A stretch of 64,000 nucleotides of DNA from assembly GCA_003194525.1 (NCBI GenBank), contig NBIV01000156.1, positions 1 to 64,000 on the forward strand, given 5' to 3'. The notes under the pieces are model-generated. The model made no database searches, had not been told where the DNA came from, and saw only the letters and a list, made by a program, of their open reading frames with translations. The position numbers and the translations under genes are program-made. This stretch comes from Gracilariopsis chorda. Lineage: Eukaryota; Rhodophyta; Florideophyceae; Gracilariales; Gracilariaceae. Positions 35,226 to 47,559 of this stretch are shown in pieces (positions within the stretch are counted from its first letter, which is position 1; the number at the start of each line of letters is the position of its first letter).

Positions 35226-35480
35226 CGTTGCCGCGCGAGCGGAGAGCGATAGGAAAGGATAACATGGTAAGGTCCGTCGAAGACGGGGAACTCAAACGAG
35301 AATCACCGTTCTAAACGGGAAAGTTTACTTAAGGGAGCAGCTAGCCCCCCACAACACTATACTACAATAGCCGGCTATGCAAGGAAAGAAGAACCGGAGA
35401 CGGCGTACGCGCTTTTATCACCCATTTTCGTCTGGGAACCCTCCGCGTCCGCGGTCGTTTTCCCCTCTTAGGGGGGGATA
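35226..35480 (+). other. Deletion scar of the cORF region and polypurine tract in D
   Basis: The first about 170 bp match the region after pol in A (complement of about 1,010-1,180); the match then ends and the sequence passes within about 80 bp to the polypurine tract (GGGGGGGATA, 35,471-35,480) and the 3' LTR. The convergent gene is gone. Confidence 0.7.
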
Positions 35481-36307
35481 TGTAGTGCAACGCCCTCAGG
35501 GAGGGATTCTGGGTACTTGAACGCTTTCCCGATATTATCGGTTGTGTAGTGTGTATATGAACTACGCCCCACTATGGTGGATATGGACACGTGGCACACG
35601 GTTTTGGGTCAATTGGCGATTGGTCACAGTAGTGGATGTTGCCACGAAATGTGGAGTATTTTAGCTAATATTATTTATTATTTTCACGCCCATTTCTGGG
35701 AAGCTAGTACTTAGTGCGACGGCGCACTGCCGTCGCACCAGTAAACCTTCCCCAACAAGGGACCCCAACCTGGGGAATTGGCTCCAGTTGTTGCCGCTTG
35801 CGCGCGTACTCTACTCCTCCTTGGAGGGAAACGCCGTAAACCACGGGACATCTAACCCCCTTGCACATCTAAAGAAACCCATCACTGGGAGTATAATTGT
35901 TCCAATCATATTGGTGTTTCGCCCTGTATAGGGAGTCCTGTCCACCGGCATTGCCGTATCTGCTCGTCGCTCTCGCGACTCACATCGTCCTCTCTTCCTC
36001 CTCTTCGCCCTTCCTTTTCCCCCTTTTTAGGGTAGCACCTCCCGCTATCTGCGGCCCTCGTGTGCGCATCCGCTCACACACCCCCACTTACGTGGAAACC
36101 TACCTCTACCGAGTACCACATCACGCTCACGCGGATACCGATTCTTCGCCTTCACCTCCCTGCGCAAGTCGCGACAGGTGTCCCTGGTCTTACAAACCGG
36201 CTTCGCCGTGACACCTCTGGGAGGGCTCTACCCAACTGGGTTCACCTCGTGAGAGGAAGATCCCGAACGTCTTTCGGTGTTTTTCCCCTTTGGGGCATTG
36301 CACCACA
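35481..36307 (+). repeat. 3' LTR of element D
   Basis: 827 bp, partner of 26,541-27,366. Confidence 0.95.
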
Positions 36308-36312
36308 AGAAC
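36308..36312. repeat. Target site duplication of D, right copy
   Basis: AGAAC, same as 26,536-26,540. Confidence 0.93.
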
Positions 36313-38700
36313 TTTTTGAGTCGGCCAGATAGACATCCATTGGTGATAAGTCCAAATCTACGGCGTATAAGGTCGCGGCGATGTTTCCGTCTTTCCATTC
36401 GTCTGGCTTCACCTCAGGACCCAATTGTCCTTCTTCACGATCGTCCTTATCCTGAGCTCCATTGCAGATGGTGAAAAGTTCGTCTTCTAGCGGGCTTTGG
36501 TATGTACCATCGGTCAACATGCGTCACAGTACATCTGCGGCCTGATTTTTACTCCCGGCCTTAAAGTCATTTCATAGTCGAACTCGGGGAGGAGTAACCT
36601 CCATCAGGCCATGCGGGAAGATTCCTCCGTCATGATCTGGAGCTATCGGAGGGAGTGGTCATCTGTCCTAATGGTGAAGAGAGTTCCTTCCAAATACGGC
36701 CAAGGTGGAGCACATACTACACAATTGCCAGACACTCCTTCTCCTTCGTGCTGTAGTTTCTCTCGGCCTTGCTTAATGACCTACTCCAGTAGCTCACTGG
36801 TAGGTATTCTTTGGAGAGTTCCTGCTCTTGGACGAGCTCGCAGCCCACTTCGGTCGCATATGCGTCCATATCTAATATGTATGGTTTCTGGCCTTGGGTA
36901 GCGCCATGAACGGCAGACTAACCAAATTGTCCTTGAGATTCTAGTATGTCTCGTATTGCTCGTCTGTTCGGTCATCAAACTTGGACGGGGTTCCCTTCTT
37001 CAGCATCTCATTCAGGGGATCTGCTATCTTTGCAAATCCAGGGACAAACCTGTGGTAAACAGTACACAGGCCCAAGAAAGAGCGCAGTTCCATATAAGTC
37101 CTTGGTGGCCCCGCTTTGCGTATAGCCGTAGTCGTGGTCTTGGCCACTCGGCGTTCCCCAAGCAGGACCACATGGACAACACAATCCGCAGAGGGCTGAA
37201 AGAAGGAACAATTCTTGAGTTTCAACGTGACGCTTGCATGTTGGAGTAACCTCAAAAATAACTTCACATGTGTCAATTGTTCCCTATTGGACCTCGAAAA
37301 GATGATCACATCATCTTTATAGACCAACGCGACTTTCCATTTGACCCTGGAAAGGATGATATCCATGGCCTTTTGGAATGCAGCCGGTGCACTCATTACC
37401 CCCAAGAGCAGTTGCATCAAACGGAAAAGTCCCTAGTGGGTCGTAAGGGTGGTCATCGAATTTACCTTTTCGTCCATATGTACTTCCCAATAGCAACAAT
37501 TGGCATCAAACGAGGTGAAAATCTGCGGGTTTCCAAGGTAATCTAGGCAGTCGTCCATCCGAGAAATAGGTTAATTATCCCTCTTGATCACTGCATTTAG
37601 TTTGTGGTAATCGATACAAAACCATACGGCTCCGTAATTCCTAGCCACAAGTACAAAAGGGCTTGCCCATTTGGCCTCAGCGGATGGTGGACGTTCAATG
37701 ACCCCCGCAGCTTTCATCGTTTCATCGTCTTCACTTTCCTGGCTACTACTTTGCGTCCTACTAGGCCTGTTTGATATAAGTTCTATTATTGGAGCATAGC
37801 TCCGTCATTGAGGTCAATTCGATGCTTTGTGGCGTAAATCTCTCTCATGGTTCCACTCCACGAGCCAGCAAAGTCCTTGAAGAGGTAAATGACGTCTGCC
37901 CTATAGGGCTCAGGGTCCTCCCCGAGTTTGATACCGGTCTCCAAAATTGCCGGTTGTTGGCCTACGATAAGCAGTTCCTCATGATCTACTTCCATAATTG
38001 TCACAGACACGGGCAGGGATATCCCGACCACCATGCCTTTAGGTAATTTCGTAAGCTTGTCGCGGAAGTTGCTCATTTTGACCGCGAACTCCCAGTTAGG
38101 TAAGACGTTCATGACTAAATTGGCCATAAGGGAGAGGTTTTTTGTTGCCAACTTGGGCTTTTTCTGCAATGTAACTAGCCCTGAGAACGTGCATACCGCA
38201 GCAGTCACCACGTCGGTCATTGATGGTATGACTATCACCTTGGACAGCATAACCTTATTGGAAACAGTCCTTGTGGGAAGCCTGAGCTTAGTTGGGCCTG
38301 CCTCCGGTCCCTGACGGGAGCCAAAAATCGCCAAGGGTGCCCGTAGATGGGAAGGGACCCTCTTTTTGCCTGAATGGATTTCTTTTGCATATCTATCAAT
38401 GAGGCGCGTCCCTAGGATCACTTCTGGCCCCAGGTCTGGATGTACTAGAAACACGTTTCTAACCTTCCGGTGCCACAATGGAACATAGAGTAAGAGTATT
38501 CGGCGAATGTCCATTATTTGAAGGGTTTCGTCTGTTACCTTCGGTGATTTCTTTTCCTGTCGCATTTTCTCCCACCGCAATGGAAAGACCTTCAGGTGTA
38601 CCAAGTTTAGGCCAGCACCAGTGTCCATCACGACTGTAAATGTCCTTATGGTCTGCAAGTGCATTCCCAAGGTTCCTTATACCTTAGAGTTGTCCCTTTT
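36313..38700 (-). pseudogene. pol of element C, 5' part: protease, RT, RNase H
   Basis: Minus-strand relic. Protease VVMDTGAGLNLVHLKVFP (38,670-37,786 frame), RT with ILSRVKWKVALVYKDDVIIFS (YKDD instead of YLDD), then MELRSFLGLCTVYHRFVPGFAKIADPLN, and RNase H remnants with stops. It ends at the right LTR of D; the integrase part lies at 24,874-26,535. Several frameshifts and stops show it is long dead. Confidence 0.87.
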
Positions 38701-39139
38701 GAGGACAAAAACAGCATACCCGAGGTGTTGCCATTCGTCGACATCGTATATCTGACTGGAAGCCTTTGTCTCGTGGATCTTTCAATCCTTCCTTTCTCTT
38801 TCCCCTATGACCCGCGAGTTTGCTGCTTTGAGGCGCCAGTTTCGAAAGCGACGAAACGCTTCTATGCCTCCCCCTGGTCAGTCTCCTGCGCCGTTAGCAC
38901 CACGGGGTCGCCTGCCTGCCCAGTAGCTCGATGGTACGTCGTTAGTCTTCGACCATCTTAACCTGAGTTTGCTTCCCCGTTGTGGACAGGGGGTCACATA
39001 TTTGGAGCGCTCCGGTGTTCCAGAGGTCCTCAGAGGGAAAGTTCTTCGTAAATACCCCTCGGCTTGGTGCACCTGACAGTTTTCCTCCCTGTAGGCAATA
39101 ATAACCTTGCAAATGTCTTCAGGTATATATTTTACGCAA

Positions 39140-41059
39140 TCACACGGGCGGGTAATAGAGAGGCAAATATAACAGGCCTGATTGGACTTCGTTATGAAGT
39201 CCTTTCTGGAGGCGACCAAAGAATACCAGGACTTTGCCGGGGCCGATGGGGTTGTCGTCCCTGACGATGAGGCCGATAGAGCACATGATATGAACTGAGG
39301 AAAAGCCCAACGTGAAAATATCTGCGCTTTTGTAATGTCCAAAGGTCGACTCCGACTCCGACGGGGACAATACCATATGGGCCTTTGCTCCTCCAGGTAT
39401 AGATCTCAGGCTAACCCTACTATCCCCATCACCCGGGCGACGGGAGGTCCTATAGGTCTTGCCATATGCGTCGGCATACGTGACAAACTGACGCAGTGCC
39501 AAGTCCTGGTGGGCAGTGTAGTGGTTTCTGAAATTAGTGCTTATCGCTAGCAGTACCCATGCCATAAGCTTTCGCTTAAACCGATCTTTGGAGACCGCGT
39601 TCCCGCACCTGCGGGCTCTAGCCCAAAGCTGGTTGTCATAATCCATCTCGGACATGATCGAACTCTAGAGATATTTGATTATGTTCTAGTAGACATCCAT
39701 TTTTGGTCGTCAGTTGCATACGTTTCCAACAGGGAATGAACGACCTCTGGGTAAGTCCGCAAGAGGTCTCAATCCTGAGCATCGATGGGGTTAACCAAAC
39801 TCGAGATCTTGGCAACCACCTGGTCCTTCGTTTCTCCACTCAGAAAACACTGGACACAGTAAAGTGCGGCTCCCTGGTGGACTACGTTTTTGGCATAGGC
39901 CACTTGGAAGAAGTTCACGAACTTGAGGACAGTAATGAGATCCTTTGCAAAGAACCTGTCCGAAATGGTTAGTTGCATTCTCTTCGCCCACCTGGCTACC
40001 TTTTTGGCGACTGAAGAGGTTTACTGCATTGACCGATCCATCAAACAGTACGTGTTCATACGTCAGACCTTCTGGAAAAGCTTATTAGTCGTGACCAATG
40101 GTTTGGGGCACCGAACATCCGCCTCATCCGTATCGGTGTCCGAAGAATCTAACGAGGCCGAATGGTCATCGATTTAGTCCCAGTGGTGCTTCTTCCGATG
40201 GTTTGTCCTCGACTTACGACGTCGGTTACGTCCCTCAAGGTCTCGTTATGTAGTGTATCTCTCTGGGCAAGCTCTTAATCGTCCTCGAGGTATTCGTCGG
40301 CATACCGAGCGCTGTGCTGTCCATTGGCCTTATCTCCCGTTCGGCCTCTCTAACTCAGACTTCTCTCTTCTTCTGGCCGTATATCATCCAGTGGGACTTC
40401 ATGTGATGCACCCAGGCGAGATGCTACTGCTATAGCTGCTCCTGAGGTCTGTCGTGGGGTGGCCGATGAACATCTACAGTTAAAATATGAGAAATAACCC
40501 GAAAGTTGTGAAGTGTGCCTGTCTGGCCGGTGATTTCCCGTTGGATGGGCGTGGAAATAAACTCCTTGAGAACATCTCCATGGAAAACCTCAGGGATTAG
40601 TTGGTCTTCCAGAGAGAAGGGCTGCCATGGTACCCTATTCACTTGGTCTCTGAGGAATTGCTGTACTTGGTTCTCGCATCAGGATCAGAGTTGCGCCCAT
40701 AGCAGAGTGGTGACATCGTCCACCATAATGGGGGTGGATGTAGTGGCAGCTAAGTCCTGAGGCCGTTCTGTATCTATGCTCATGCCCTTCAGAAGATTGA
40801 GCTGGTTCATCCTCTTGCAGAGACGAGTGACCAATTGCGAGTATTTTGTTATCCATTCCTGATTGTCCGCAGTGTCTATGACGCGTCCACCGGAGTGGCT
40901 GCGGGTACTTCCGCAGTCACTTTTATTCTCCGCTTGGATGACTAATGGATTGACGACCTCTGCGAAAGGTGCAGTTGCGCCTGGGGGTCCTTGTTGGTCT
41001 TCCTTCCTGGGGTTGGGTTGATGGTTGCCCATATGGTCGGTGTTGCTTTCGAGCCACAT
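39140..41059 (-). pseudogene. gag of element C
   Basis: Decayed gag of the B lineage in at least three frames: an N-terminal Pro/Gln-rich part (41,059-40,635), a capsid-like middle (VAKISSLVNPIDAQD near 39,780; ALRQFVTYADAYGKTYRTSRR near 39,450) and a C-terminal Cys-containing part (CYICLSITRPCDC, comparable to CRICLSRDPDCC in B). Stops and shifts throughout. Confidence 0.72.
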
Positions 41060-41141
41060 TTGTCGACTACTAATCTAATGGTAGAAATCTTAGGGGGTAC
41101 AATCCTTTTTTCAGGATCCAAAACACGTATTTCTATAGGCT

Positions 41142-41158
41142 TTTAGGTCTGGATATCA
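41142..41158 (-). other. Degraded primer binding site of element C
   Basis: Plus-strand TTTTAGGTCTGGATATCA matches the B/A/D site (TTCTAGGTCGGGAGACCA) at 14 of 18 positions and lies just inside the right LTR, where a primer site should be. Confidence 0.55.
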
Positions 41159-41160
41159 CG

Positions 41161-41664
41161 TTTAGTAGAATAATACGTCCCTTAGTTAACTGCAATGAAG
41201 GGTAGTACAGGGAGAGTTTCAGCCACTGTAGTGGCACTGCAGTGGGTATACTGGTTACGTGGGCACCAACTGGCAGCAAAGCGCCTTGGGCGGGCGCTAT
41301 CTCAAGATCCGAAATATCAGTAGTATGCTAGCCATGGCTTGGAGGTCGTTAGCGTCTGCTGGATGCATACGGTGGAACGAACACTGCGATAGCGCTTGCC
41401 TTTACCCTTCTGAAATCGGCAGCACTAGAGCCACCCTATATGGTTGACCAGGGGCTCTTTGCTTCGGAGGCTATCCTAAAAATTCAAATAAAATTACGGC
41501 ATATTGAAACCTGAGGCCACAGTACCTTGGCACTCGGACTGTTCCCTGGTATCTCCTCCATCGGCACCCACCTTGGCAACGGGGAACGTTTTGGCCCCCA
41601 ATTTTCCGACTTCTGTCAAATTAGACCCATGGATCGTTCACATTTCCTCCCTGCCCGATGGTCA
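41161..41664 (-). repeat. 5' LTR of element C (approximate edges)
   Basis: Pairs with 10,523-11,037; the two copies are clearly diverged, which marks C as older than B and D. Confidence 0.75.
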
Positions 41665-44602
41665 TACTCCTACTTATTTACCGTATGCATGGACCACTTG
41701 TCTGCAAGGTGCCTGCTCTCCATCTCGGAGCCCTCAGGCCGCTTGATGCGTTAGACACTCTGCCTTGGGAGGTTCGAAATCTTGGGGAACTACGACACAG
41801 ACGCCACCACTACCCACGCGGTTGCGCTGTGGCATCTGTCTATGACTTGCGAGCCACTAACCGTCCAGGAAAAGGAGATACTTTGCTTTCTAGCAGACGG
41901 AGAGACAAAGAAAGTTTTGGAAAATGTAACAGACCACTGGCCAGAGGAACTCTACTCCAACTCTAAAATGGGTGCCTTGCTCGTCTAGGACGAACTTGAA
42001 AGACCCCTACCGGAACAATTCGTGCCTGTAACTCCGAAGGAGATAATCAGGGAGCGTTTCGCTGATCTCTTTTGCACAAAAACTCAGGCACAGCTTAATT
42101 GAGGCCCAGAAATCCCTTTCAAGATGTATGACGCTGGATAAATTATTAGAAGGGTGGAAGCTTACCCACAAATCGTTGTACAACATACTCTTCAATCATG
42201 AATCTTACTCTTATGGTACTACGCGAAACTTAGTGGCCATGTTGGTGGAAGGAAACTCTACATTGCACGTTGCCGGTATTTCTACTGGCCAGGCATGGCT
42301 GTAGAATGCTAGGCAACAGTGCGGTTTTAAAAGAAATTGCGAAACGTTCTGAACTTGTGCGACGAAACTGAGCTCTTCTCCGTGCAGGTACCCTTCGAGT
42401 TTGTAGAAATCGACATTTTCGAACCCTTCCTCGTCACGAAGAGGCATAATAAGTTCTTACTCGTTATCATGGATCGCTTTTCAAAACTCGTTCGAACCGC
42501 ACCGTTACTTAAAATCTCTGCTACGAGCGTCGCTCAAGCGCTCGATACCCATTTTTGTTTCGTGTACGGCCCGCCAGTTAACGTACTCTTAGATAACTGG
42601 AAACAATTCGCATCACGAATCTTCAAGGACTTGTGAAGATTTCTCAATGTCAAGAACCAGTTCAAATCGATCTGTTGCCCTTATATGAACGGGCAGCTGC
42701 AACGGTTGAACCAGAAATTTTTAGGCATACGCCGTTGTTATGTTTCTTATCACCCCAAAACGTGCAATTTGTTTAATGGTTTTTACACTTGCGTACAACA
42801 TTCAAGTACACAGAACTTCTGGTGTAACCCATTTGAATTGGTATTATCTCTTACTCCACACCCTGTAGCCTTCGAAGAACACCCAACGCTGGATATTTTC
42901 ATCTCGCCAAAGGCTTATCGTGACGAATGGAAAACGTGGCTCACCAAGCTTATAACTCTTGCTACCATTTTGATGGCATGTTCTCATGCCATTTATAAGC
43001 GCGAAATTGACCCTCACCTCTCTCAGACGCCACCCGCCATCGTCAAAGATGAATATTTATTCATCCATAAGGAGTACTGGAATCCTGACAAGGAAGAGCT
43101 TTATAAACTGTTGCCAGTGGCGGATGGCCCCTTTAATGTCGTCTTCATTGCGCCTGACACAAGCTTTATAGATATGAACGGAAACCACGAACGTATCCCC
43201 CGCGATCTCGTTGTGCTTGGTCCTCCACCCTCGAACGCTCAGCCATCTAGTACAAGCACTCTTGCAACTGTGGATTCAGTCATTACGAAACATACGGTCG
43301 CTTGCCGACTCTCTGGGCTAGAAAACTCTACTCGGAGACTGTCAGACCTACCAAAGTTTCGGAACCTAACCCACAAGGCATCGCTTCTCGTTCTTATGAG
43401 CCCTCTACTTCACTATTTCTCGCAAACCTTCAAGCTCAGTCTGAGGAGGGATAGGTGCCTGGCGATTTTGTTCCCGCAACATCACTTGTTGGATCACATG
43501 TCACACGGACTAGTCGCTCAATGAAGAATGTTGAAGAAACCGCAGAAGCGTCGCAGCTAGCCCCCTGGGAAGACAAGTTCTCGTCCTGCATGAGGAGCGC
43601 CGGATAGGTCACAAGACGTCCCTGGCGAAAGAGGGAGCACTCCCGCAAGTTGGGTTACACCAGATACGCTGCCGTCTAATCCATTGAAAGACATCAAGCT
43701 CACGTCAAAAAACAAGGCACTCAGTCCTTGTGAGGGAAATGTCCGAAGGTTCCAGAGACGGATGCTCCATCCGATTATCCAGCGCCCAAACAGGAGACCA
43801 TCCCAAGTGATACACAGAACAAAATTGTCCATCACCCCCGGCAGAGTAGTACAGGGCATGCATGGACCATGGCGCCGCGCCTTGATGTCGATAAGGTAGA
43901 ACTGGCCATGGCTAGAACATATGACAGCCATCCGTTTTAACAGCCTCTTAAAGCCAAGATGCATTCGCTCTACCCTGTTTCAGATCGTAGAACACCAGCT
44001 TCGTCGCAGGAATTATCATCAGGACGGCTGATACTTCGCAAACGTGCAGAACACCGGCTGGACACACCTCCTGGCGACCTAACATCTTTGGGGAATTAAT
44101 CAGGCACCCAGTTCACCCCAGTGGAGACGCCTGCACCGCCTTTGGGCGAACTAACTGCCGAAAAGCGTGTAGCCACCGAGCTGAATGCCGGAGAGGTCAG
44201 CTTGCTTGGTGAACACCCCAATGCAGTAAGAGATACTGGGTCCAGGCGGAACCAGTCACCATTTATGCGTGACGAAATCGCCACGCCCTTCACCGGCTCC
44301 TCAAAGGATACAGCCCCGCCCAAGAACTTAACGATGAAAGCGTGCAGTACCCGACGCAGGATGTCCGCGTAACACGGCAAGGCCGGGAAGAGTACCTACA
44401 GAAAGTCGTTGTAGACCAAACTGTGGAGCATTCGTATCACCGATGGGGTTATATCCAACACTTGGTCCGTTGGTACGGACATAGCCCCGATTTTGATTCG
44501 GATGAACCGATCGAGCACCTTCCTCGATCAATGGTGGTGCAGTACCATCGCCGTACGCTCATGGTGTTGCTAGCGACCATTGACATCGCCCAAATGGGGT
44601 AG
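41665..44602 (+). pseudogene. pol of element F: RNase H end, integrase, chromodomain
   Basis: The match to D resumes at FTVCMDHLSARCLLSISEPS (D: FTVYTDHSSMRWLMNISDPS). Integrase core: FEFVEIDIFEPFLVTKRHNK, FVYGPPVNVLLDN and YMNGQLQRLNQ, so the catalytic Glu of GQVER is Gln here. Then NPFELVLSLTP and a GPF module (LPVADGPFNVVFI). The chromodomain relic is at about 44,380-44,560 (VRWYGHSPDFDSDEPIEHLP). Many stops and frameshifts. It has far fewer short hairpins than A and D. Confidence 0.87.
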
Positions 44603-44699
44603 CTCGCCACATTTGGGTATGGGTACCGTAAGCGACTGGAAGGAGAAGACTCGGAAGAGGACAGGAAGCGAGGGAAACCAACTTTCTACGTTATAGATG

Positions 44700-47253
44700 G
44701 AATTGGTTCTATTGAGTACTACGATCAGCTCACACTAGTATCGCTTATTGGGATATTTCAACCCAAGCTAGTTCCACTCAATCAATCGGAGTTATGGATT
44801 ACAAGGAACCCGAATGCCTTCGTTAGCATCGACATCACTGCCGGCATCGCCACACCTGTTGGGGTTACTACCCCTGCCAGTGAGGCAAGCGGCAAGGGGC
44901 TCCTTCAATAAAGCAACGCCCCGGATAGTACCGTGCGCGCTCATCCCCACACCCCAAAGTAATTGGGAGATGACCTAAGCCTCATTCGGTACAGGTGAAG
45001 AGCTTTCGGGGACCTTTGGTCCATCTGGCAGTGCTACCCCAGCAACATTCAAAACTGGAATGCCCAGAACCGCACTCGGGTTTTTCGCAGCTGATCCCAG
45101 CTCCGTTATGCTCCCGCCTCTGGTACTGAGTCCGCCAACCTCCACTGCATCCGCATCGTGCGCGTTGACCTCTTTCTCTTACATGTACTTGCCATAATAC
45201 TCCATGAAGTGTTCGCCGCCGTAGGCCTGGTAAAAGTCGTTAGAGTCGCTGAACCCCAGACGGTGCCCATAGGGAAAAATTCTCAGAGCCGTCCAGAGTG
45301 CAACCGCTTCCGCTTCGGAGATTTATTCCATCTCCCAGGGGTTGAAGAAAATGAATTCACCCACCAATGGCGTGTGTCAATCCGGAGATCAGTCAGGACC
45401 ACCACTCTCGTTTCCAGGGCTGTAGAGCAATGCGTATGCGCATACCTTGTAGGCGAGGTGGATCATGAATGATTCGGTACCGGCGTGGTACTGGTTCAAA
45501 TCTGGTATGAGTGGATTTTTGGAAACTTTGGGTTGAATTCGATATGAATTTTATTTGGTATTTCTGGAACCTTCATATGTGCTTTCAATGATATCTGGAA
45601 TAAATGCACGCTTCGTAAGCGTATGGACATTATTCATGGCTGGCATGATTCACAGGTGTGGGTTTGCGCTGTCGCCGGCCATGCCATTCAGTGGCATGAA
45701 CTTGTAGACCACACATGTGGCACACTACAATAGTATTATTCTTAGTTTATTATGACCCCATAGTACTTAAAGGGGGATGGCCCTGCCGTTTCACTGTGAA
45801 TTGAAGTTAGGCCGTGAATCGGCTCTAAACTTATCCTATGCGCGATATGATCCACTGATTCTAGGGGATCACCGCGTCTGGGCTCGTTATGCTCACCCGC
45901 TCAGTATCAACCAGAACCACTGATCCGTCTTACGACGTGGGTTCGCCCAGTGTTCACTTTTCTATCGAATGGGCTACTTTTTATTGTTGAAACAGATAGT
46001 TGTTATACTCAGTATTGAGTTTGGCCGTGATGGATGAATAAGCAACACCCCCACTGCCGGGTCTATTTTGGCTTTCTACCAGACCCACCAGGTTGTATCT
46101 TTCTCTTGTTTCCTTCCCTAGTTTTCCCTTTGGATTATCCGTGGACTGTAACACCGCTTAAACTGACCTGTGCACTACGTTGACCAGCTGGTGAACCGAT
46201 CCTCGGTAATACCTCCGTCAGTACAGCCAGACTCCATCGCGATTTTATAACCGACCAACGTGCGGCACTAAGAGCCTTGTTGCTGTGCCTACCTCGGAAG
46301 GAAACAAAGCCGTTAACAACTTAAGAGGATCTCCCACCTAGGGATAGTGCTCCACAACGGCCAATCTTTCGGTGAAGCTTATTTGCCCAGTCGATTTAGT
46401 CGATGATATCCAGCATATCAGGAACCTCGTTGGCGTTGTCCAACCCACCGAGGGGAACGCGCAACTCGAGTTAGCGAATATGCGCCCCCAGTCCGGGACG
46501 GATGTAACACAGGCGGTACTGGTCGTACGCCTACCAGACGATGTATGCAGCCATGCGCGCAGCCCACTAAGTGAGCACCATGAAAGACAAGCTGGATTTT
46601 GGATCCTGAAGCAGGTACGAACCGACATTGGAGACAACAGGTGAGAGTTACACGTAACATATCCCGCACACCTCAACATAGGACCACTAACGATGGGGGC
46701 GAACGTATCGACCACGTCGATACAACTGACAAATCTGGTTGCTCTCCATGTTCTGTTACGGTACTAAGAAGTCGAATTGCGACCTCGCGCGTCGCTCCTC
46801 GTGGATGAACTTCTGCAAGCAGTGGTACTGAGACTCACGGCTCATATACCGGAGCTCCACACGAACGATCGGTGGAACAAAACTCAGTGCAACTTGGTGA
46901 GCTGAAACCCGCCCGCGCCTGGCGTAGAACTCCAACGTTGCAGGACTGTGGCAATACCCCATCTCACATTAGATTTGGTACATATGTAAGTCGAAGCCTA
47001 ACGTTTGAGGAAGAGGGTATTGGAAGTTCGCCAGATTCAACCGTCAGTACCCGATGAGCATGACGTTTGCGTGTACAGCACCCAAAGACTCGCCGCCGTG
47101 CCGAGCAGTCGCGTGTACTGGAACCTCCTGTGGTGTACTGCCTGAAGGCATCCGTAAGCGGATGCAAGAAACCGATCGGGCAACAATGTGGGAATATTTT
47201 GCAGGAGAGGAGTATGTTGTTATTTTATGAGGCAGTGTCTAAACAAGCGTGAA
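44700..47253 (-). pseudogene. cORF of element F, decayed
   Basis: Minus-strand relic convergent with F pol. The clearest match is near 45,300-45,390: TPLVGEFIFFNPWEM, which aligns with PPFAGDFIYFDPWEF of the A cORF. Other minus-strand pieces up to about 47,200 are open but broken by stops and shifts. Position and strand are the same as in A, B and C. Boundaries are approximate. Confidence 0.6.
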
Positions 47254-47267
47254 CGAAGCCCGTGCAC

Positions 47268-47279
47268 GCCTATATAGGC
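47268..47279. promoter_or_regulatory. Palindromic TATA motif GCCTATATAGGC
   Basis: A perfect 12-bp palindrome containing TATATA, between the start of the F cORF (minus) and the 514-codon gene (plus, ATG 47,560). It could serve either strand. Confidence 0.35.
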
Positions 47280-47559
47280 CTTTTGATTGTCGGGATCAAC
47301 CTGGAACCGTATTGACCGTGAAAGCCATGTGAATTTCCTAAAGTCCTCTTCTCTGTAAGCAGAAAAGCTTCCCAAACGAGGGCACGCCACTTGGTCGATC
47401 GTAAACCAATCATTCAAATTTGAAGACCCTCCGTCTGCCCCACAGACCTGTTCTGTCCGCCATTTGGTTGTACAATAAGCAATCTATAATCTCCCATGGC
47501 AAGCGCTTTGAGTTTTTTTCGCGCACCCCTACCTTATCTTTGTCTCTCGTACAACCATC

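Larger units (their letters stand above)
26541..36307 (+). mobile_element. Ty3/gypsy chromovirus D, complete, lacks the convergent gene
   Basis: 9,767 bp on the plus strand: LTRs 26,541-27,366 and 35,481-36,307, primer binding site, gag, pol with chromodomain, polypurine tract, target duplication AGAAC. Roughly a dozen differences between the LTRs by eye. Only about 255 bp separate pol from the 3' LTR; the related element A has its cORF there. Inserted into the pol gene of C. Coding lesions: TAG near the end of gag; TAA, a frameshift and TGA in pol. Confidence 0.96.
10523..41664 (-). mobile_element. Ty3/gypsy chromovirus C, old, interrupted by B and D
   Basis: A decayed minus-strand element of the B lineage in three blocks: left LTR plus the first part of its cORF (10,523-12,128), rest of the cORF plus the end of pol (23,110-26,540), and the front of pol, gag and the right LTR (36,308-41,664). 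The blocks join in register: the cORF breaks at the B insertion and continues after it, and pol breaks at the D insertion and continues after it. LTR edges are approximate because the two copies have diverged; a clear target duplication could not be assigned. Confidence 0.88.
41665..47253 (+). mobile_element. Element F, right part (old A/D-type chromovirus)
   Basis: Plus-strand continuation of the element seen at 9,978-10,522: rest of RNase H, integrase, chromodomain, then a convergent minus-strand cORF relic. No 3' LTR could be found, so the right end is uncertain. Confidence 0.8.

Noticed and set aside
45158-45472. 104-codon plus-strand frame
   Set aside because: The opposite strand aligns with the cORF (FIFFNPWEM), so this is a shadow.
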